A model generated the notes under the pieces. The model did no database searches. It was given only the letters and a program-made list of their open reading frames with translations, and was not told where the DNA came from. The position numbers were made by a program, and so were the translations under genes. From contig SUXZ01000002.1 of the NCBI GenBank assembly GCA_015060685.1, positions 62,001 to 126,000 of the forward strand: DNA of 64,000 nucleotides. The letters are read 5' to 3'. This document shows positions 39,001 to 45,923 of the stretch, one piece after another; position 1 is the first letter of the stretch, and every line of letters begins with the position of its first letter. Source of the DNA: Mediterranea massiliensis. GTDB taxonomy: Bacteria; Bacteroidota; Bacteroidia; Bacteroidales; Bacteroidaceae.

Positions 39001-39792
39001 ACCGGTCGATGCACCGTTGAACGGCTCTACGGTAGTAGGGAAGTTGTGAGTCTCCGCCTTCAACGAAATCACACTCTTGATTTCCTTCACTTGGAAGTAA
39101 TCGGGCTTAGAGTGGTCGGCCGGAGCAAATTGCTCGATTACCGGACCTTCGGCAAACGCCACGTTGTCCTTATAGGCCGAGATTATCTTGTTGGGGTTCT
39201 CTTGTGTAGTCTTCTTGATCATTTGGAAGAGGCTCGATTCCTGCTCTTCGCCGTCGATGATGAAGGTGCCGCCGAAGATTTTGTGTCGGCAGTGTTCCGA
39301 GTTGATTTGTGCAAAACCGAACACCTCGCTGTCTGTCAGCTTGCGTCCCAGGTCGGCCTCCACCTTCTTCAGGTAGTCCATCTCCTCCTTGCTCAGCGCC
39401 AATCCCTCTTGTTCGTTGTATGCTTCAAGGTCTTCGATGTAGATAATGGCTTCCGGTTGGCGGTTGGTGGTGAACACGTTTTGGTTCAATCCTTTATACA
39501 TGCGTTGCAGCATGGGGTCGAACTCGGCATCCTCGTTGGCTACGGGGAAGTACTCCTCGATGCGTGCGATGCCTTCCAGTCCCATGTTCTGTGTGATTTC
39601 CACGGCGTTTGTACTCCATGGTGTAATCATCTCGCGTCGTGGTCCTACGAAGCATCCTTGCAGGTTCTCTTCACTTTCGGGAGTGGCCTCACCGAATAGC
39701 CAGCACAGCTTGTCGCTATCGGCTTTGTTCAGCGTATCCTTGCACTCTACGGCAATCACGCTTTGTTGTGGTGTTCTAAAAAAAAGAATCAT
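36091..39792 (-). CDS. purL: Phosphoribosylformylglycinamidine synthase
   Basis: Fourth step of purine synthesis: converts FGAR and glutamine to FGAM using ATP. A single-chain enzyme of 1233 residues. The N-terminal domain is followed by two AIRS-like synthase halves (SLKAETHNFPTTVEPFNGAS..., the dispersed GGDNYRIGLGGG and VPTGKDSLSMTQ). The C-terminal class I glutaminase has FGVCNGCQLMIELG with the nucleophile Cys1079 and a terminal PHPERT. It is transcribed alone between its own promoter and terminator. Confidence 0.97.
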   Translation of the reverse strand: MILFFRTPQQSVIAVECKDTLNKADSDKLCWLFGEATPESEENLQGCFVGPRREMITPWSTNAVEITQNMGLEGIARIEEYFPVANEDAEFDPMLQRMYKGLNQNVFTTNRQPEAIIYIEDLEAYNEQEGLALSKEEMDYLKKVEADLGRKLTDSEVFGFAQINSEHCRHKIFGGTFIIDGEEQESSLFQMIKKTTQENPNKIISAYKDNVAFAEGPVIEQFAPADHSKPDYFQVKEIKSVISLKAETHNFPTTVEPFNGASTGTGGEIRDRMGGGKGSWPIAGTAVYMTSYPRSEEGREWEDILPVRKWLYQTPEQILIKASNGASDFGNKFGQPLICGSVLTFEHQENNEQYAYDKVIMLAGGVGYGTQRDCLKGQPEAGNKVVVIGGDNYRIGLGGGSVSSVETGRYSSGIELNAVQRANAEMQKRAYNVVRALCEEENNPIVSIHDHGSAGHVNCLSELVEECGGLIHMDKLPIGDQTLSAKEIIANESQERMGLLIDEKAIEHVQKIAERERAPMYTVGETTGDHRFAFEQADGVRPFDLAVDQMFGSSPKTYMVDKTVERKYDVATYDITKLDEYITRVLQLEGVACKDWLTNKVDRCVTGRVARQQCQGELQLPLSDCGAVALDYRGEKGIATSIGHAPQAALADPEAGSVLAVSEALTNLVWAPLAEGLDSVSLSANWMWPCRAQEGEDARLYKAVKALSDFCCALEINVPTGKDSLSMTQKYPDGSKIISPGTVIVSAGGEVSDIKKIVSPVMVNNPKSRFYHIDFSFDTLQLGGSAFAQSLNKVGSDVPTVKNPEYFRDAFLAVQQLVNEGLIMAGHDISAGGLLTTLLEMCFANVDGGIDVCLDKMKNTDIVKALFAENPGVVIQVSDADAPRVKKILDDAGVGYIKIGTPCEERHIMVSMNGYDYQFGIDHLRDVWYSTSYLMDRKQSFNGKAKERFENYKQQPLDLVWGKEFTGKLSQWGLNPDRREASGLKAAVIREKGTNSEREMAYSFWLAGFDVKDVTMTDLISGRETLEDVNVIAFCGGFSNSDVLGSAKGWAGAFLYNPKAKAALDNFYARKDTLSFGVCNGCQLMIELGLINPEHPADKKAKMLHNDSHKFESNFVSLTIPQNNSVMFGSLSGYKIGTWVAHGEGKFNLPLPEAEYNVVAKFTYDGYPANPNGSSYSVAAIASKDGRHLAIMPHPERTIFPWQCGYYPRKNDQVTPWIEAFVNARKWVENQKK

Positions 39793-39855
39793 CCTTTTTT
39801 CGAATTATGAGTTATGAATTAAATTATGAATTTTTCCTGTTTTCAAAATGAGCTA

Positions 39856-39887
39856 CAAAGGTACGCAATGTGCGCGAGATACACAAA
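39856..39887 (-). promoter_or_regulatory. Promoter of purL
   Basis: The minus strand has TACCTTTG (39863 to 39856) and TTTG (39887 to 39884) with a 20-bp spacer, giving a leader of about 55 nt. No purine riboswitch fold was recognised in that leader. Confidence 0.75.
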
Positions 39888-39934
39888 CAATTCGTCATAT
39901 TAATGTTTCGTGCGCGCGCGACATCACCAACTAG

Positions 39935-40564
39935 CTAACACACTTTCTTAACATACAACTTGCTGCAACCGCTTCCCGTCCATCCGATGCCGTTATCGGG
40001 TTGCCGACTGAACTCGCGCAGTTCCGTGGAAGCGGTAGTCCTACTTAATCCGGTAAGGGCGATGTAGTCTCTAACGCGCATAAATGGATGTCTTCCCAAA
40101 AACTCTTGTGCCAACTTTAGTCGCTCTTCTTTGGTGTAGGGCGAGCGATGAAGTTTGTTTGTGCCGGCTCTTTCCAACTCACATTCGTCGTTGGTTCGTT
40201 TGATGAGTCTTTTGGCGGGTTTGAAGTTGATATCGTTCACGCAGATACTCTGTGAGTTGCGCTTTGGCGAGTCCTCTTCCATCGCTTCCATCTGCTTGCC
40301 GCGCCGCATGCCCAACGACGGGCGGAAGGTTCCGATGCCGTCCAACGTAACTGTATAGCCCATAGCCATGTAGAAGGCCATGTCTTCGGCTGCTTGGTAT
40401 AGCACTTGCTTTACTATTGCAGGGTTTACGCCGGCATGCCGTCCGGCCATAATCTCGATAAATTCTTCTCCGCTTAGGTTGCGGATGGTTTCCAAACGGT
40501 AGTAGGCACGCTTCTTGCCGCTACCGTTCAAGTCGTTCATTTCTTGTTTTACGTACTTTGCCAT
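39935..40564 (-). CDS. HU-like DNA-binding protein with C-terminal helix-turn-helix extension
   Basis: A 209-residue protein. Residues 1-125 resemble the HU/IHF-related family of Bacteroidetes (ELIRNLSGEEF-like segment at 28-38, AIVKQVLYQAAEDMAFYMAMGYTVTLDGIGTFRPSLGM). Residues 145-205 look like a winged or simple helix-turn-helix domain (FMRVRDYIALTGLSRTTAS). The fusion suggests a nucleoid-type architectural protein with specific DNA recognition. It is monocistronic, with phased 21-bp repeats just upstream of its promoter, and is divergent from a leader-peptide-lipoprotein unit it might control (inference). Confidence 0.75.
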   Translation of the reverse strand: MAKYVKQEMNDLNGSGKKRAYYRLETIRNLSGEEFIEIMAGRHAGVNPAIVKQVLYQAAEDMAFYMAMGYTVTLDGIGTFRPSLGMRRGKQMEAMEEDSPKRNSQSICVNDINFKPAKRLIKRTNDECELERAGTNKLHRSPYTKEERLKLAQEFLGRHPFMRVRDYIALTGLSRTTASTELREFSRQPDNGIGWTGSGCSKLYVKKVC

Positions 40565-40623
40565 GTCTTTTACGTGTTAATTTGTTTGTTACTCTTCGAA
40601 ATAAAAATGGTTTATTCACGCAA

Positions 40624-40654
40624 CAAAGATAATAACTCCCTAAGAAAAAACAAA
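40624..40654 (-). promoter_or_regulatory. Promoter of the HU-like gene
   Basis: The minus strand has TATCTTTG (40631 to 40624) and TTTG (40654 to 40651) with a 19-bp spacer, about 60 bp before the ATG. Confidence 0.75.
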
Positions 40655-40665
40655 ACCGCGACGCC

Positions 40666-40723
40666 GTTTGATGAAACGACGTCGCCGATTCATTAAACGG
40701 CACCGCTGATTCATTAAACGGCA
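40666..40723. repeat. Three 21-bp phased repeats upstream of the HU-like promoter
   Basis: Two exact copies of GATTCATTAAACGGCA begin at 40687 and 40708. A diverged copy (GTTTGATGAAACGAC) begins at 40666, keeping the 21-bp step. They lie 12 bp upstream of the -33 box. The last copy runs into a TTAAACGGCAGTGCCGTTTTAA palindrome. The layout fits an operator with cooperative binding on one DNA face. Confidence 0.8.
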
Positions 40724-40963
40724 GTGCCGTTTTAACTTTATTCAGTCAGTAAATGTTTTCTTCCTTGGGGCTGACCGATTTATTTCTTCTTGGTGGGCAG
40801 GAAATTTGTTCGTGATTAGCTTGGAAAAACACCGTTATTCTTCATTTTGCATCATTGTGCCAAGTCTTTGTACGATTCTGCATGGTCTGTTCGTGAAATA
40901 TAGTGGTATATTTACGCGCACGCAAGGGTAAAATAAGGTGGAGAAAAATTTACGGAAATCTGC

Positions 40964-40993
40964 TTGCAGTTCAAAATATTATCCCTACATTTG
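40964..40993 (+). promoter_or_regulatory. Promoter of the structured leader and lipoprotein unit
   Basis: TTGC (40964-40967), an 18-bp spacer, then TACATTTG (40986-40993). The start point would be near 41000, giving a leader of about 265 nt before the 40-residue peptide gene. Confidence 0.65.
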
Positions 40994-41015
40994 CAAGCAC
41001 AACAATTTATTAACC

Positions 41016-41105
41016 ATGGGAATAGCAAGGATATTAACACAAATTAACAAAATGGGGGGGGGTAAAAATTCCCACCTCATTGGCGTGTTGCGTTGCTATT
41101 CATAA
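41016..41105 (+). CDS. Possible 29-residue leader peptide with G9 tract
   Basis: An ATG 16 nt after the likely start point opens a 29-codon frame (begins MGIARILTQINKMGGG, ends GVLRCYS). It crosses a run of nine G at 41054-41062. Any slippage there changes frame. The frame ends 28 nt before the terminator hairpin. Whether it is translated is not known; the sequence may act only as RNA. Confidence 0.3.
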   Translation: MGIARILTQINKMGGGKNSHLIGVLRCYS

Positions 41106-41133
41106 CCCCATAATCCCCCTTACAAGCATTTCT

Positions 41134-41179
41134 GGGCGACTTGTTGCATCTATCCCCGATGCAGCAGGCCGCCCTTTTT
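41134..41179 (+). terminator. GC-rich intrinsic terminator in the leader (candidate attenuator)
   Basis: A 17-bp stem (41134-41150 with 41158-41174) has two G-U pairs and one mismatch, loop TATCCCC, then TTTTT. It lies between the promoter and the downstream genes, so most transcripts would stop here unless the hairpin is prevented. The alternative is the end of a free-standing RNA of about 180 nt. Confidence 0.75.
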
Positions 41180-41265
41180 GTGTTGATTTGCAAACGATGG
41201 ATATATGTAAACCGGAACAATTTTAATAGATAAACCAATATAAACAACTAAAAAAATTACGGAAA

Positions 41266-41388
41266 ATGAAAGAAACAGTATTTCAAGACTACGAAGCTCC
41301 ACAGGTGGAGATAGTAGAAGTAGAGGTGGAACGAGGATTTGAGGCATCGGCCCAATGGTTCGGTCCTGAAGACGACTGGGATAGATAA
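41266..41388 (+). CDS. 40-residue acidic peptide, unknown function
   Basis: A short frame, MKETVFQDYEAPQVEIVEVE at the N-terminus and EASAQWFGPEDDWDR at the C-terminus. No signal peptide. The alternating V/E stretch and the Trp/Asp-rich tail resemble small proteins of the 'PxVEVxExExE-G-S' type that I recall in Bacteroidales beside surface lipoprotein genes. Codon use looks genuine and it is followed after 34 bp by the lipoprotein gene. It could be a small accessory protein or a peptide precursor; no modifying enzyme gene is nearby. Confidence 0.6.
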   Translation: MKETVFQDYEAPQVEIVEVEVERGFEASAQWFGPEDDWDR

Positions 41389-41422
41389 CAAGTATGTCTA
41401 ACAACTAAAACAAGAACGAAAA

Positions 41423-42445
41423 ATGAAAAAGATATTTTTTGCATTGGCAGCCCTTGTGCTTGCCTTTACCGGATGCAGCCAGGAAGAGGATGCTATCCAA
41501 GTGAGCGAAAAGAAAGCCATCAAGGTAGTGGTAAATATGGATAAGCCGGGCTTTGGCGAAGATACTCGCGCTGCTCGCCAAGGTTGGGAAGAGGGCGATG
41601 AAGTGGTAGTAACACTGGCTGGTCAACTTACTGCCTATGTAAAGTTGACATATCAAGAAGATGAAACATGGAAAAACCAAATTTTTGTGTGGCAAGAACC
41701 GGATGGGGAAGAAGGCAGTTATGTTGAACTGACAGAAGAGCAGTCAGCATCTTTTATTGAAGAAATAGAGGGTGTTGCATCTACAGGCTCTGTAAAGGCT
41801 GTCTATTTCTCTTCGGGTGTTCTGGATGATTATTCTTATTATTATCCTGGAGTTGATGCGGTAACGAGGGCGCCTATAGCTGGAGCACCTTCACCAAAAC
41901 TACATTTAACGACTAATGCCAGTTATGATGAAGACTATCCAGAGGGCGAATGTGTAATGACTTGCGAAGATGGTACTTATAGCGTGAGCGATGGCGATTT
42001 GACACTGAACATCCTTATGATTCCGCAAGTAGCCCAATTCACTATCCGCGGTTTGTCTGCAGGCACTTATGCAACCAGTAGAGCTGCTGCCCCGCCTCCA
42101 GGTGCTACTACAGAAACTGTATTTGTGTGGTATAAGGGAACATTCACTGCCTATGCCGGTGGCGGCATTACAGCCGATAGAATTGAACTGGAGGGAGCGG
42201 ATCCGAGAGAATACAATTATGCATGGCTTCATGAAAATGAGCATGGCGTTTCTTTCTATGCCAGTCCATGGCAAGAAATACCTGATCCTTTTGCAGAAGA
42301 TTTTGAAAACTTGGGCTATTTCAGCTTTCAAGTTAAGAAGGGAGATGATACTTATTCTCGTGAATTTACAGGAAAGACTGACTTGAAAAATGGCGATGCC
42401 GTGATTTTTGATGGTCCTACTACCGATGCAAGTAAATGGGAATAA
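41423..42445 (+). CDS. Fimbrillin-like surface lipoprotein
   Basis: A 340-residue protein with a lipoprotein signal (MKKIFFALAALVLAFTGC, acylated Cys18). The segment EDTRAARQGWEEGDEVVVTL resembles the start of the mature domain in FimA/Mfa-type fimbrillins, where a TR site is followed by W..GD. The rest is beta-rich, acidic and without catalytic motifs. It is probably a surface or fimbrial protein. Membership of a specific fimbrillin family is uncertain. A strong terminator follows. Confidence 0.6.
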   Translation: MKKIFFALAALVLAFTGCSQEEDAIQVSEKKAIKVVVNMDKPGFGEDTRAARQGWEEGDEVVVTLAGQLTAYVKLTYQEDETWKNQIFVWQEPDGEEGSYVELTEEQSASFIEEIEGVASTGSVKAVYFSSGVLDDYSYYYPGVDAVTRAPIAGAPSPKLHLTTNASYDEDYPEGECVMTCEDGTYSVSDGDLTLNILMIPQVAQFTIRGLSAGTYATSRAAAPPPGATTETVFVWYKGTFTAYAGGGITADRIELEGADPREYNYAWLHENEHGVSFYASPWQEIPDPFAEDFENLGYFSFQVKKGDDTYSREFTGKTDLKNGDAVIFDGPTTDASKWE

Positions 42446-42470
42446 CCCCTCCCCAAAAAATAATCTCCTA

Positions 42471-42499
42471 AAGGTTGCACTTCGGTGCAGCCTTTTTTT
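42471..42499 (+). terminator. Terminator of the lipoprotein unit
   Basis: A 10-bp stem with a TTCG tetraloop (AAGGTTGCAC, TTCG, GTGCAGCCTT) is followed by a T run, 25 bp after the stop. Confidence 0.9.
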
Positions 42500-42542
42500 G
42501 AATAATATCAACACTTATTTATAGATATATTCTCTTCGAGAT

Positions 42543-42573
42543 TTTGTATTCTGATAGATTTTTATTAACTTTG
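42543..42573 (+). promoter_or_regulatory. Promoter of the RhuM-Fic gene
   Basis: TTTG (42543-42546), a 19-bp spacer, then TAACTTTG (42566-42573), 39 bp before the ATG. Confidence 0.7.
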
Positions 42574-42612
42574 TAAAATAAAACTTATTAAGAATCATAT
42601 AGATAAGCAACC

Positions 42613-43617
42613 ATGAATGACAATAACCCAATAATCATCTATCAGACCGAAGACGGACAGACACAAGTGGATGTCCGCATGGAGAACGACACGGTGTGGC
42701 TAACGCAAGCGCAAATGGCAGAGCTGTTTCAGAAGGACAGAACAGTTATCACCCGGCACATCAATAATGTGTTTAAGGATGGAGAGTTGAACCGTGAAGA
42801 GGTGTGTGCAAAAATTGCACATACCACTCGGCATGGAGCTATGGAAGGAAAAATACAAGTACAGGAAGTGGTTTTCTACAATCTTGATGTTGTCATTTCC
42901 GTAGGCTATCGCGTGAAGAGTATGCGCGGTGTGCAATTCCGTCGATGGGCAAACAAGGTTCTGAAAGAGTATCTTGTAAAAGGCTATGCTGTGAACGACC
43001 GCCTTCGTCGCGACCAGTTGGGCGAACTACGTCAATTGGTACAAGTGGTAGGTCGAACACTTCAATTTCAAGATGTAACCGCCACAACCGATGGGCAAGC
43101 CTTGTTCGATGTGGTGGTGGATTATACCTATGCCCTCGACACCCTCGACAATTACGATTACGAGCGCCTCTCCATCGAGCAAACCACCGCACCCGAAGCC
43201 CCTTTCCATGCTACCTACGAAAATGCTATGGCCGAAATCCGTCGTCTGCACGATAAGTTCGGTGGTAGTCAGTGGTTTGGCAATGAAAAAGACGATTCTT
43301 TTAAGAGTAGCATCGGACAGATATATCAAACCTTTGGAGGCGAAGAACTCTACCCGTCGGTGGAAGAGAAAGCCGCTATGCTTCTCTATCTGGTTACCAA
43401 AAACCATTCGTTCAGCGATGGCAACAAGCGTATAGCCGCTACGTTGTTCCTTTGGTTCTTGAATAATAATGGCATCCTCTATCGTTCCGATGGCACCAAG
43501 CGCATTGCCGACAATACCCTCGTGGCCCTCACGCTGATGATTGCCGAAAGCCGTACCGAGGAGAAGGATGTAATGGTGAAGGTAGTTGTTAATCTGATAA
43601 ACCAGCGTAATGAATGA
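42613..43617 (+). CDS. RhuM-Fic/Doc fusion protein
   Basis: 334 residues in two parts. Residues 1-140 match the RhuM virulence-protein family (VWLTQAQMAELFQKDRTVITRHINNVF, GYRVKSMRGVQFRRWA), a likely DNA-binding module. Residues 200-334 carry a Fic/Doc fold with the active-site motif HSFSDGNKRIAATLF (His265), where Doc-like GNKR replaces the AMPylator GNGR. This suggests Doc-type phosphotransfer, though it is not proven. No separate antitoxin gene and no clear inhibitory S/TxxxEG/N motif was seen. Its own promoter and terminator make it a single-gene unit. Confidence 0.85.
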   Translation: MNDNNPIIIYQTEDGQTQVDVRMENDTVWLTQAQMAELFQKDRTVITRHINNVFKDGELNREEVCAKIAHTTRHGAMEGKIQVQEVVFYNLDVVISVGYRVKSMRGVQFRRWANKVLKEYLVKGYAVNDRLRRDQLGELRQLVQVVGRTLQFQDVTATTDGQALFDVVVDYTYALDTLDNYDYERLSIEQTTAPEAPFHATYENAMAEIRRLHDKFGGSQWFGNEKDDSFKSSIGQIYQTFGGEELYPSVEEKAAMLLYLVTKNHSFSDGNKRIAATLFLWFLNNNGILYRSDGTKRIADNTLVALTLMIAESRTEEKDVMVKVVVNLINQRNE

Positions 43618-43663
43618 AGTAATAGCATTGTGTTCATTGAATATCGTACGTTGTCAACGCCTG

Positions 43664-43700
43664 AAGGGTGCATCATCTGCGTGTTGGTGCACCCTTTCCT
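43664..43700 (+). terminator. Terminator of the RhuM-Fic gene
   Basis: A 9-bp stem, AAGGGTGCA with TGCACCCTT, and a 15-nt loop, followed by TCCTTAT; a weak T tract. Confidence 0.6.
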
Positions 43701-43765
43701 TATAAAAAAGCGGGCGGGCACTTAAATGGTCAAGGGAAAAACGCATTTATCTGTGATATTTTTAT

Positions 43766-43773
43766 TACTTTTG
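43766..43773 (+). promoter_or_regulatory. -7 box of the LysE-DUF4924 unit
   Basis: TACTTTTG, 25 bp before the ATG at 43799. Confidence 0.55.
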
Positions 43774-43798
43774 CCACGGATTATATATTTATGCACAA

Positions 43799-44455
43799 AT
43801 GGTAGAGTTAGGAGAATCATTGTTGAGCCTGTTGTGGAAGGGCATTGTCATAGGCATTATCGTGTCGGCGCCACTTGGCCCTGTGGGTGTATTGTGCATT
43901 CAGCGCACGCTGAACAAAGGGCGTTGGTATGGCTTTGTAACCGGCGTTGGTGCTGCCATCAGCGACATCTTCTATGCACTGCTGACGGGCTATGGCATGA
44001 GCTTTGTGTTCGACTATGTGCAACAAAATATGTACTACCTGCAACTGCTGGGCAGCATCATGCTGTTAGGTTTTGGTATCTATACCTTCCGCAGTAACCC
44101 GGTCAGCTCTATCCGAACCATCTCTGCCAACAAGGGCACTTACCTGCACAACATGGTGACAGCCTTTTTTGTAACGCTTTCCAACCCGCTGATAATCTTT
44201 CTGTTTATCGGATTGTTTGCCCGATTTTCGTTTGTCAGCAACACGGTATATGAAACGGTGATGGGCTACCTGGCCATTGCCGTCGGTGCGCTGCTGTGGT
44301 GGTTCTTCATTACCTATGCGGTAAACAAGGTGCGCAAGCAGTTTAACCTGCGTGCCATTATCCGCCTGAACCGCATCATCGGCTCGATTGTGATGATTGT
44401 GGCGGTGGTGGGACTGGTGCTGACGCTGCTGGGTCAATCATTAAGTTTATCGTAA
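43799..44455 (+). CDS. LysE-family amino-acid exporter
   Basis: 218 residues with six likely membrane helices. The N-terminal motif GIIVSAPLGPVGVLCIQRTL is typical of LysE/RhtB carriers, followed by FVTGVGAAISDIFYALLTGYG and ATFFVTLSNPLIIFLFIG-like segments. It probably exports amino acids or related metabolites across the inner membrane; the substrate cannot be told. It is followed after 12 bp by a DUF4924 gene. Confidence 0.88.
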   Translation: MVELGESLLSLLWKGIVIGIIVSAPLGPVGVLCIQRTLNKGRWYGFVTGVGAAISDIFYALLTGYGMSFVFDYVQQNMYYLQLLGSIMLLGFGIYTFRSNPVSSIRTISANKGTYLHNMVTAFFVTLSNPLIIFLFIGLFARFSFVSNTVYETVMGYLAIAVGALLWWFFITYAVNKVRKQFNLRAIIRLNRIIGSIVMIVAVVGLVLTLLGQSLSLS

Positions 44456-44467
44456 GGAGGAGAACAG

Positions 44468-44992
44468 ATGAACGTAGCTGCAGCCCTGAAAGAGAGAAAC
44501 ATTGCCGAGTACCTTATTTATATGTGGCAGGTGGAAGACCTGATTCGTGCGCACGGTGGCAACGCTGAACAACTGGCGGCCCGCTACCCCGAAGAGCAAC
44601 GCGAAGGGGTGGAGGAGTGGTACACCAACCTGTGCAACATGATGCGCACCGAGGGGGTGATGCAACAAGGCCATTTGCAGATAAACAAAAATGTGATTCA
44701 AAACCTTACGGAGCTACACGGCTTGCTGTTGGCTTCGACAAAATATCCGTTTTATAATGCGGCCTACTTCAAGGCATTGCCCTTCATCGTTGAGTTGAGG
44801 CAGAAGGGCGACCAGACGATTTCGGAGATAGAGATTTGCTTCGAGGCACTGTATGGTGTGCTGCTTCTGCGTTTGCAACAGAAGGAGATAAGCAAGGATA
44901 CGGCAAAGGCCATCGAGGTGATAAGCAACTTCCTTTCGTTGCTGGCCAATTATTACGAAAAGGATAAGAAGGGAGAGTTGGATTTCGAGTAA
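44468..44992 (+). CDS. DUF4924 family protein
   Basis: A 174-residue all-helical soluble protein (MNVAAALKERNIAEYLIYMWQVEDLIRA ... ISNFLSLLANYYEKDKKGELDFE) matching the Bacteroidetes-specific DUF4924 pattern. No catalytic motif is evident. It lies between a LysE gene and rfbD-prfC on one strand, separated from rfbD by a tandem repeat. Function unknown. Confidence 0.8.
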   Translation: MNVAAALKERNIAEYLIYMWQVEDLIRAHGGNAEQLAARYPEEQREGVEEWYTNLCNMMRTEGVMQQGHLQINKNVIQNLTELHGLLLASTKYPFYNAAYFKALPFIVELRQKGDQTISEIEICFEALYGVLLLRLQQKEISKDTAKAIEVISNFLSLLANYYEKDKKGELDFE

Positions 44993-44993
44993 T

Positions 44994-45052
44994 CTACTTG
45001 ACTACTTGACTACTCACTACTTGACTACTTGACTACTCACTACTTGACTACT
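44994..45052. repeat. 23-bp tandem repeat between DUF4924 and rfbD
   Basis: A unit made of CTACTTGA, CTACTTGA and CTACTCA is present 2.6 times. It ends 13 bp before the rfbD ATG, so copy-number change would alter the leader. Confidence 0.9.
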
Positions 45053-45065
45053 AAAACATAAAGAT

Positions 45066-45923
45066 ATGAAGATATTGATTACCGGCGCAAACGGACAACT
45101 GGGCAACGAGATGCGCGTGTTGGCCGAAGAGAATGCGCAACACGAATACATCTTTACCGATGTGCAAGAGTTGGACATCTGCAACGAGCAGGCCGTGAAC
45201 ACATTTGTAAAGGAGAACGGCGTGGAAGTGATTGTGAACTGTGCCGCCTACACCGCCGTGGACAAGGCCGAAGACGACGAGGCATTTGCCGACAAGCTGA
45301 ACCACCTGGCACCGGGATACCTGGCCGCCGCCGCCGAAGAGGTGGGCGCAGCACTGATACAGGTATCGACCGACTATGTGTTCGACGGTACGGCACACTT
45401 GCCCTATACCGAAGAGGTGGCACCATGCCCCAACTCGGCATACGGCCGCACGAAGTTGGCCGGCGAAGAGGCGGTGATGCAAAAGTGTAGCCGCGCCATG
45501 GTGATTCGCACCGCATGGCTATACTCTATCTACGGCAACAATTTTGTGAAGACAATGATTCGCTTGGGTAAGGAGCGCGAGGCACTGGGCGTGGTGTTCG
45601 ACCAGATTGGTACGCCTACCTATGCCAACGACCTGGCACGCGCCATCATGGCCGCCATCAACCAGGGGGTAGTGCCCGGCATCTACCACTATAGCAACGA
45701 GGGCGTCTGCTCGTGGTACGACTTTACACGCGCCATCCACCGACTGGCAGGCATCACCACTTGCAATGTATCGCCGCTACACACGCACGAGTATCCCGCC
45801 AAGGCACCGCGGCCAAACTACTCGGTACTGGACAAGACGAAGATTAAGAATACATTTAATATCACCATACCCCATTGGGAGGATTCTCTCCAGGTATGCG
45901 TAAACAAGTTGATGGAAGTATGA
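45066..45923 (+). CDS. rfbD: dTDP-4-dehydrorhamnose reductase
   Basis: Last step of dTDP-L-rhamnose synthesis for surface polysaccharides. The NAD(P)-binding motif is [11 protein letters not shown], the active-site segment is STDYVFDG, and the catalytic pair is YGRTKLAGE (Tyr and Lys). 285 residues. The other rfb genes are not adjacent. Its stop overlaps the prfC start at ATGA. Confidence 0.95.
   Translation: MKILITGANGQLGNEMRVLAEENAQHEYIFTDVQELDICNEQAVNTFVKENGVEVIVNCAAYTAVDKAEDDEAFADKLNHLAPGYLAAAAEEVGAALIQVSTDYVFDGTAHLPYTEEVAPCPNSAYGRTKLAGEEAVMQKCSRAMVIRTAWLYSIYGNNFVKTMIRLGKEREALGVVFDQIGTPTYANDLARAIMAAINQGVVPGIYHYSNEGVCSWYDFTRAIHRLAGITTCNVSPLHTHEYPAKAPRPNYSVLDKTKIKNTFNITIPHWEDSLQVCVNKLMEV

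Larger units (their letters stand above)
40565..41015. other. Divergent regulatory region between the HU-like gene and the leader
   Basis: 451 bp without a gene. It holds the HU-like promoter (40624-40654), the 21-bp repeats (40666-40723), and the rightward promoter (40964-40993). Between 40740 and 40960 nothing else was recognised. Confidence 0.7.

Noticed and set aside
39793..39855. A purine riboswitch in the purL leader
   Set aside because: The leader is about 55 nt of A/T-rich simple sequence without the three-way junction or the conserved core bases.
39906..39920. An alternating GCGCGCG stretch between purL and the HU-like gene
   Set aside because: Only about 10 bp long; not enough to argue for a special DNA structure or function.
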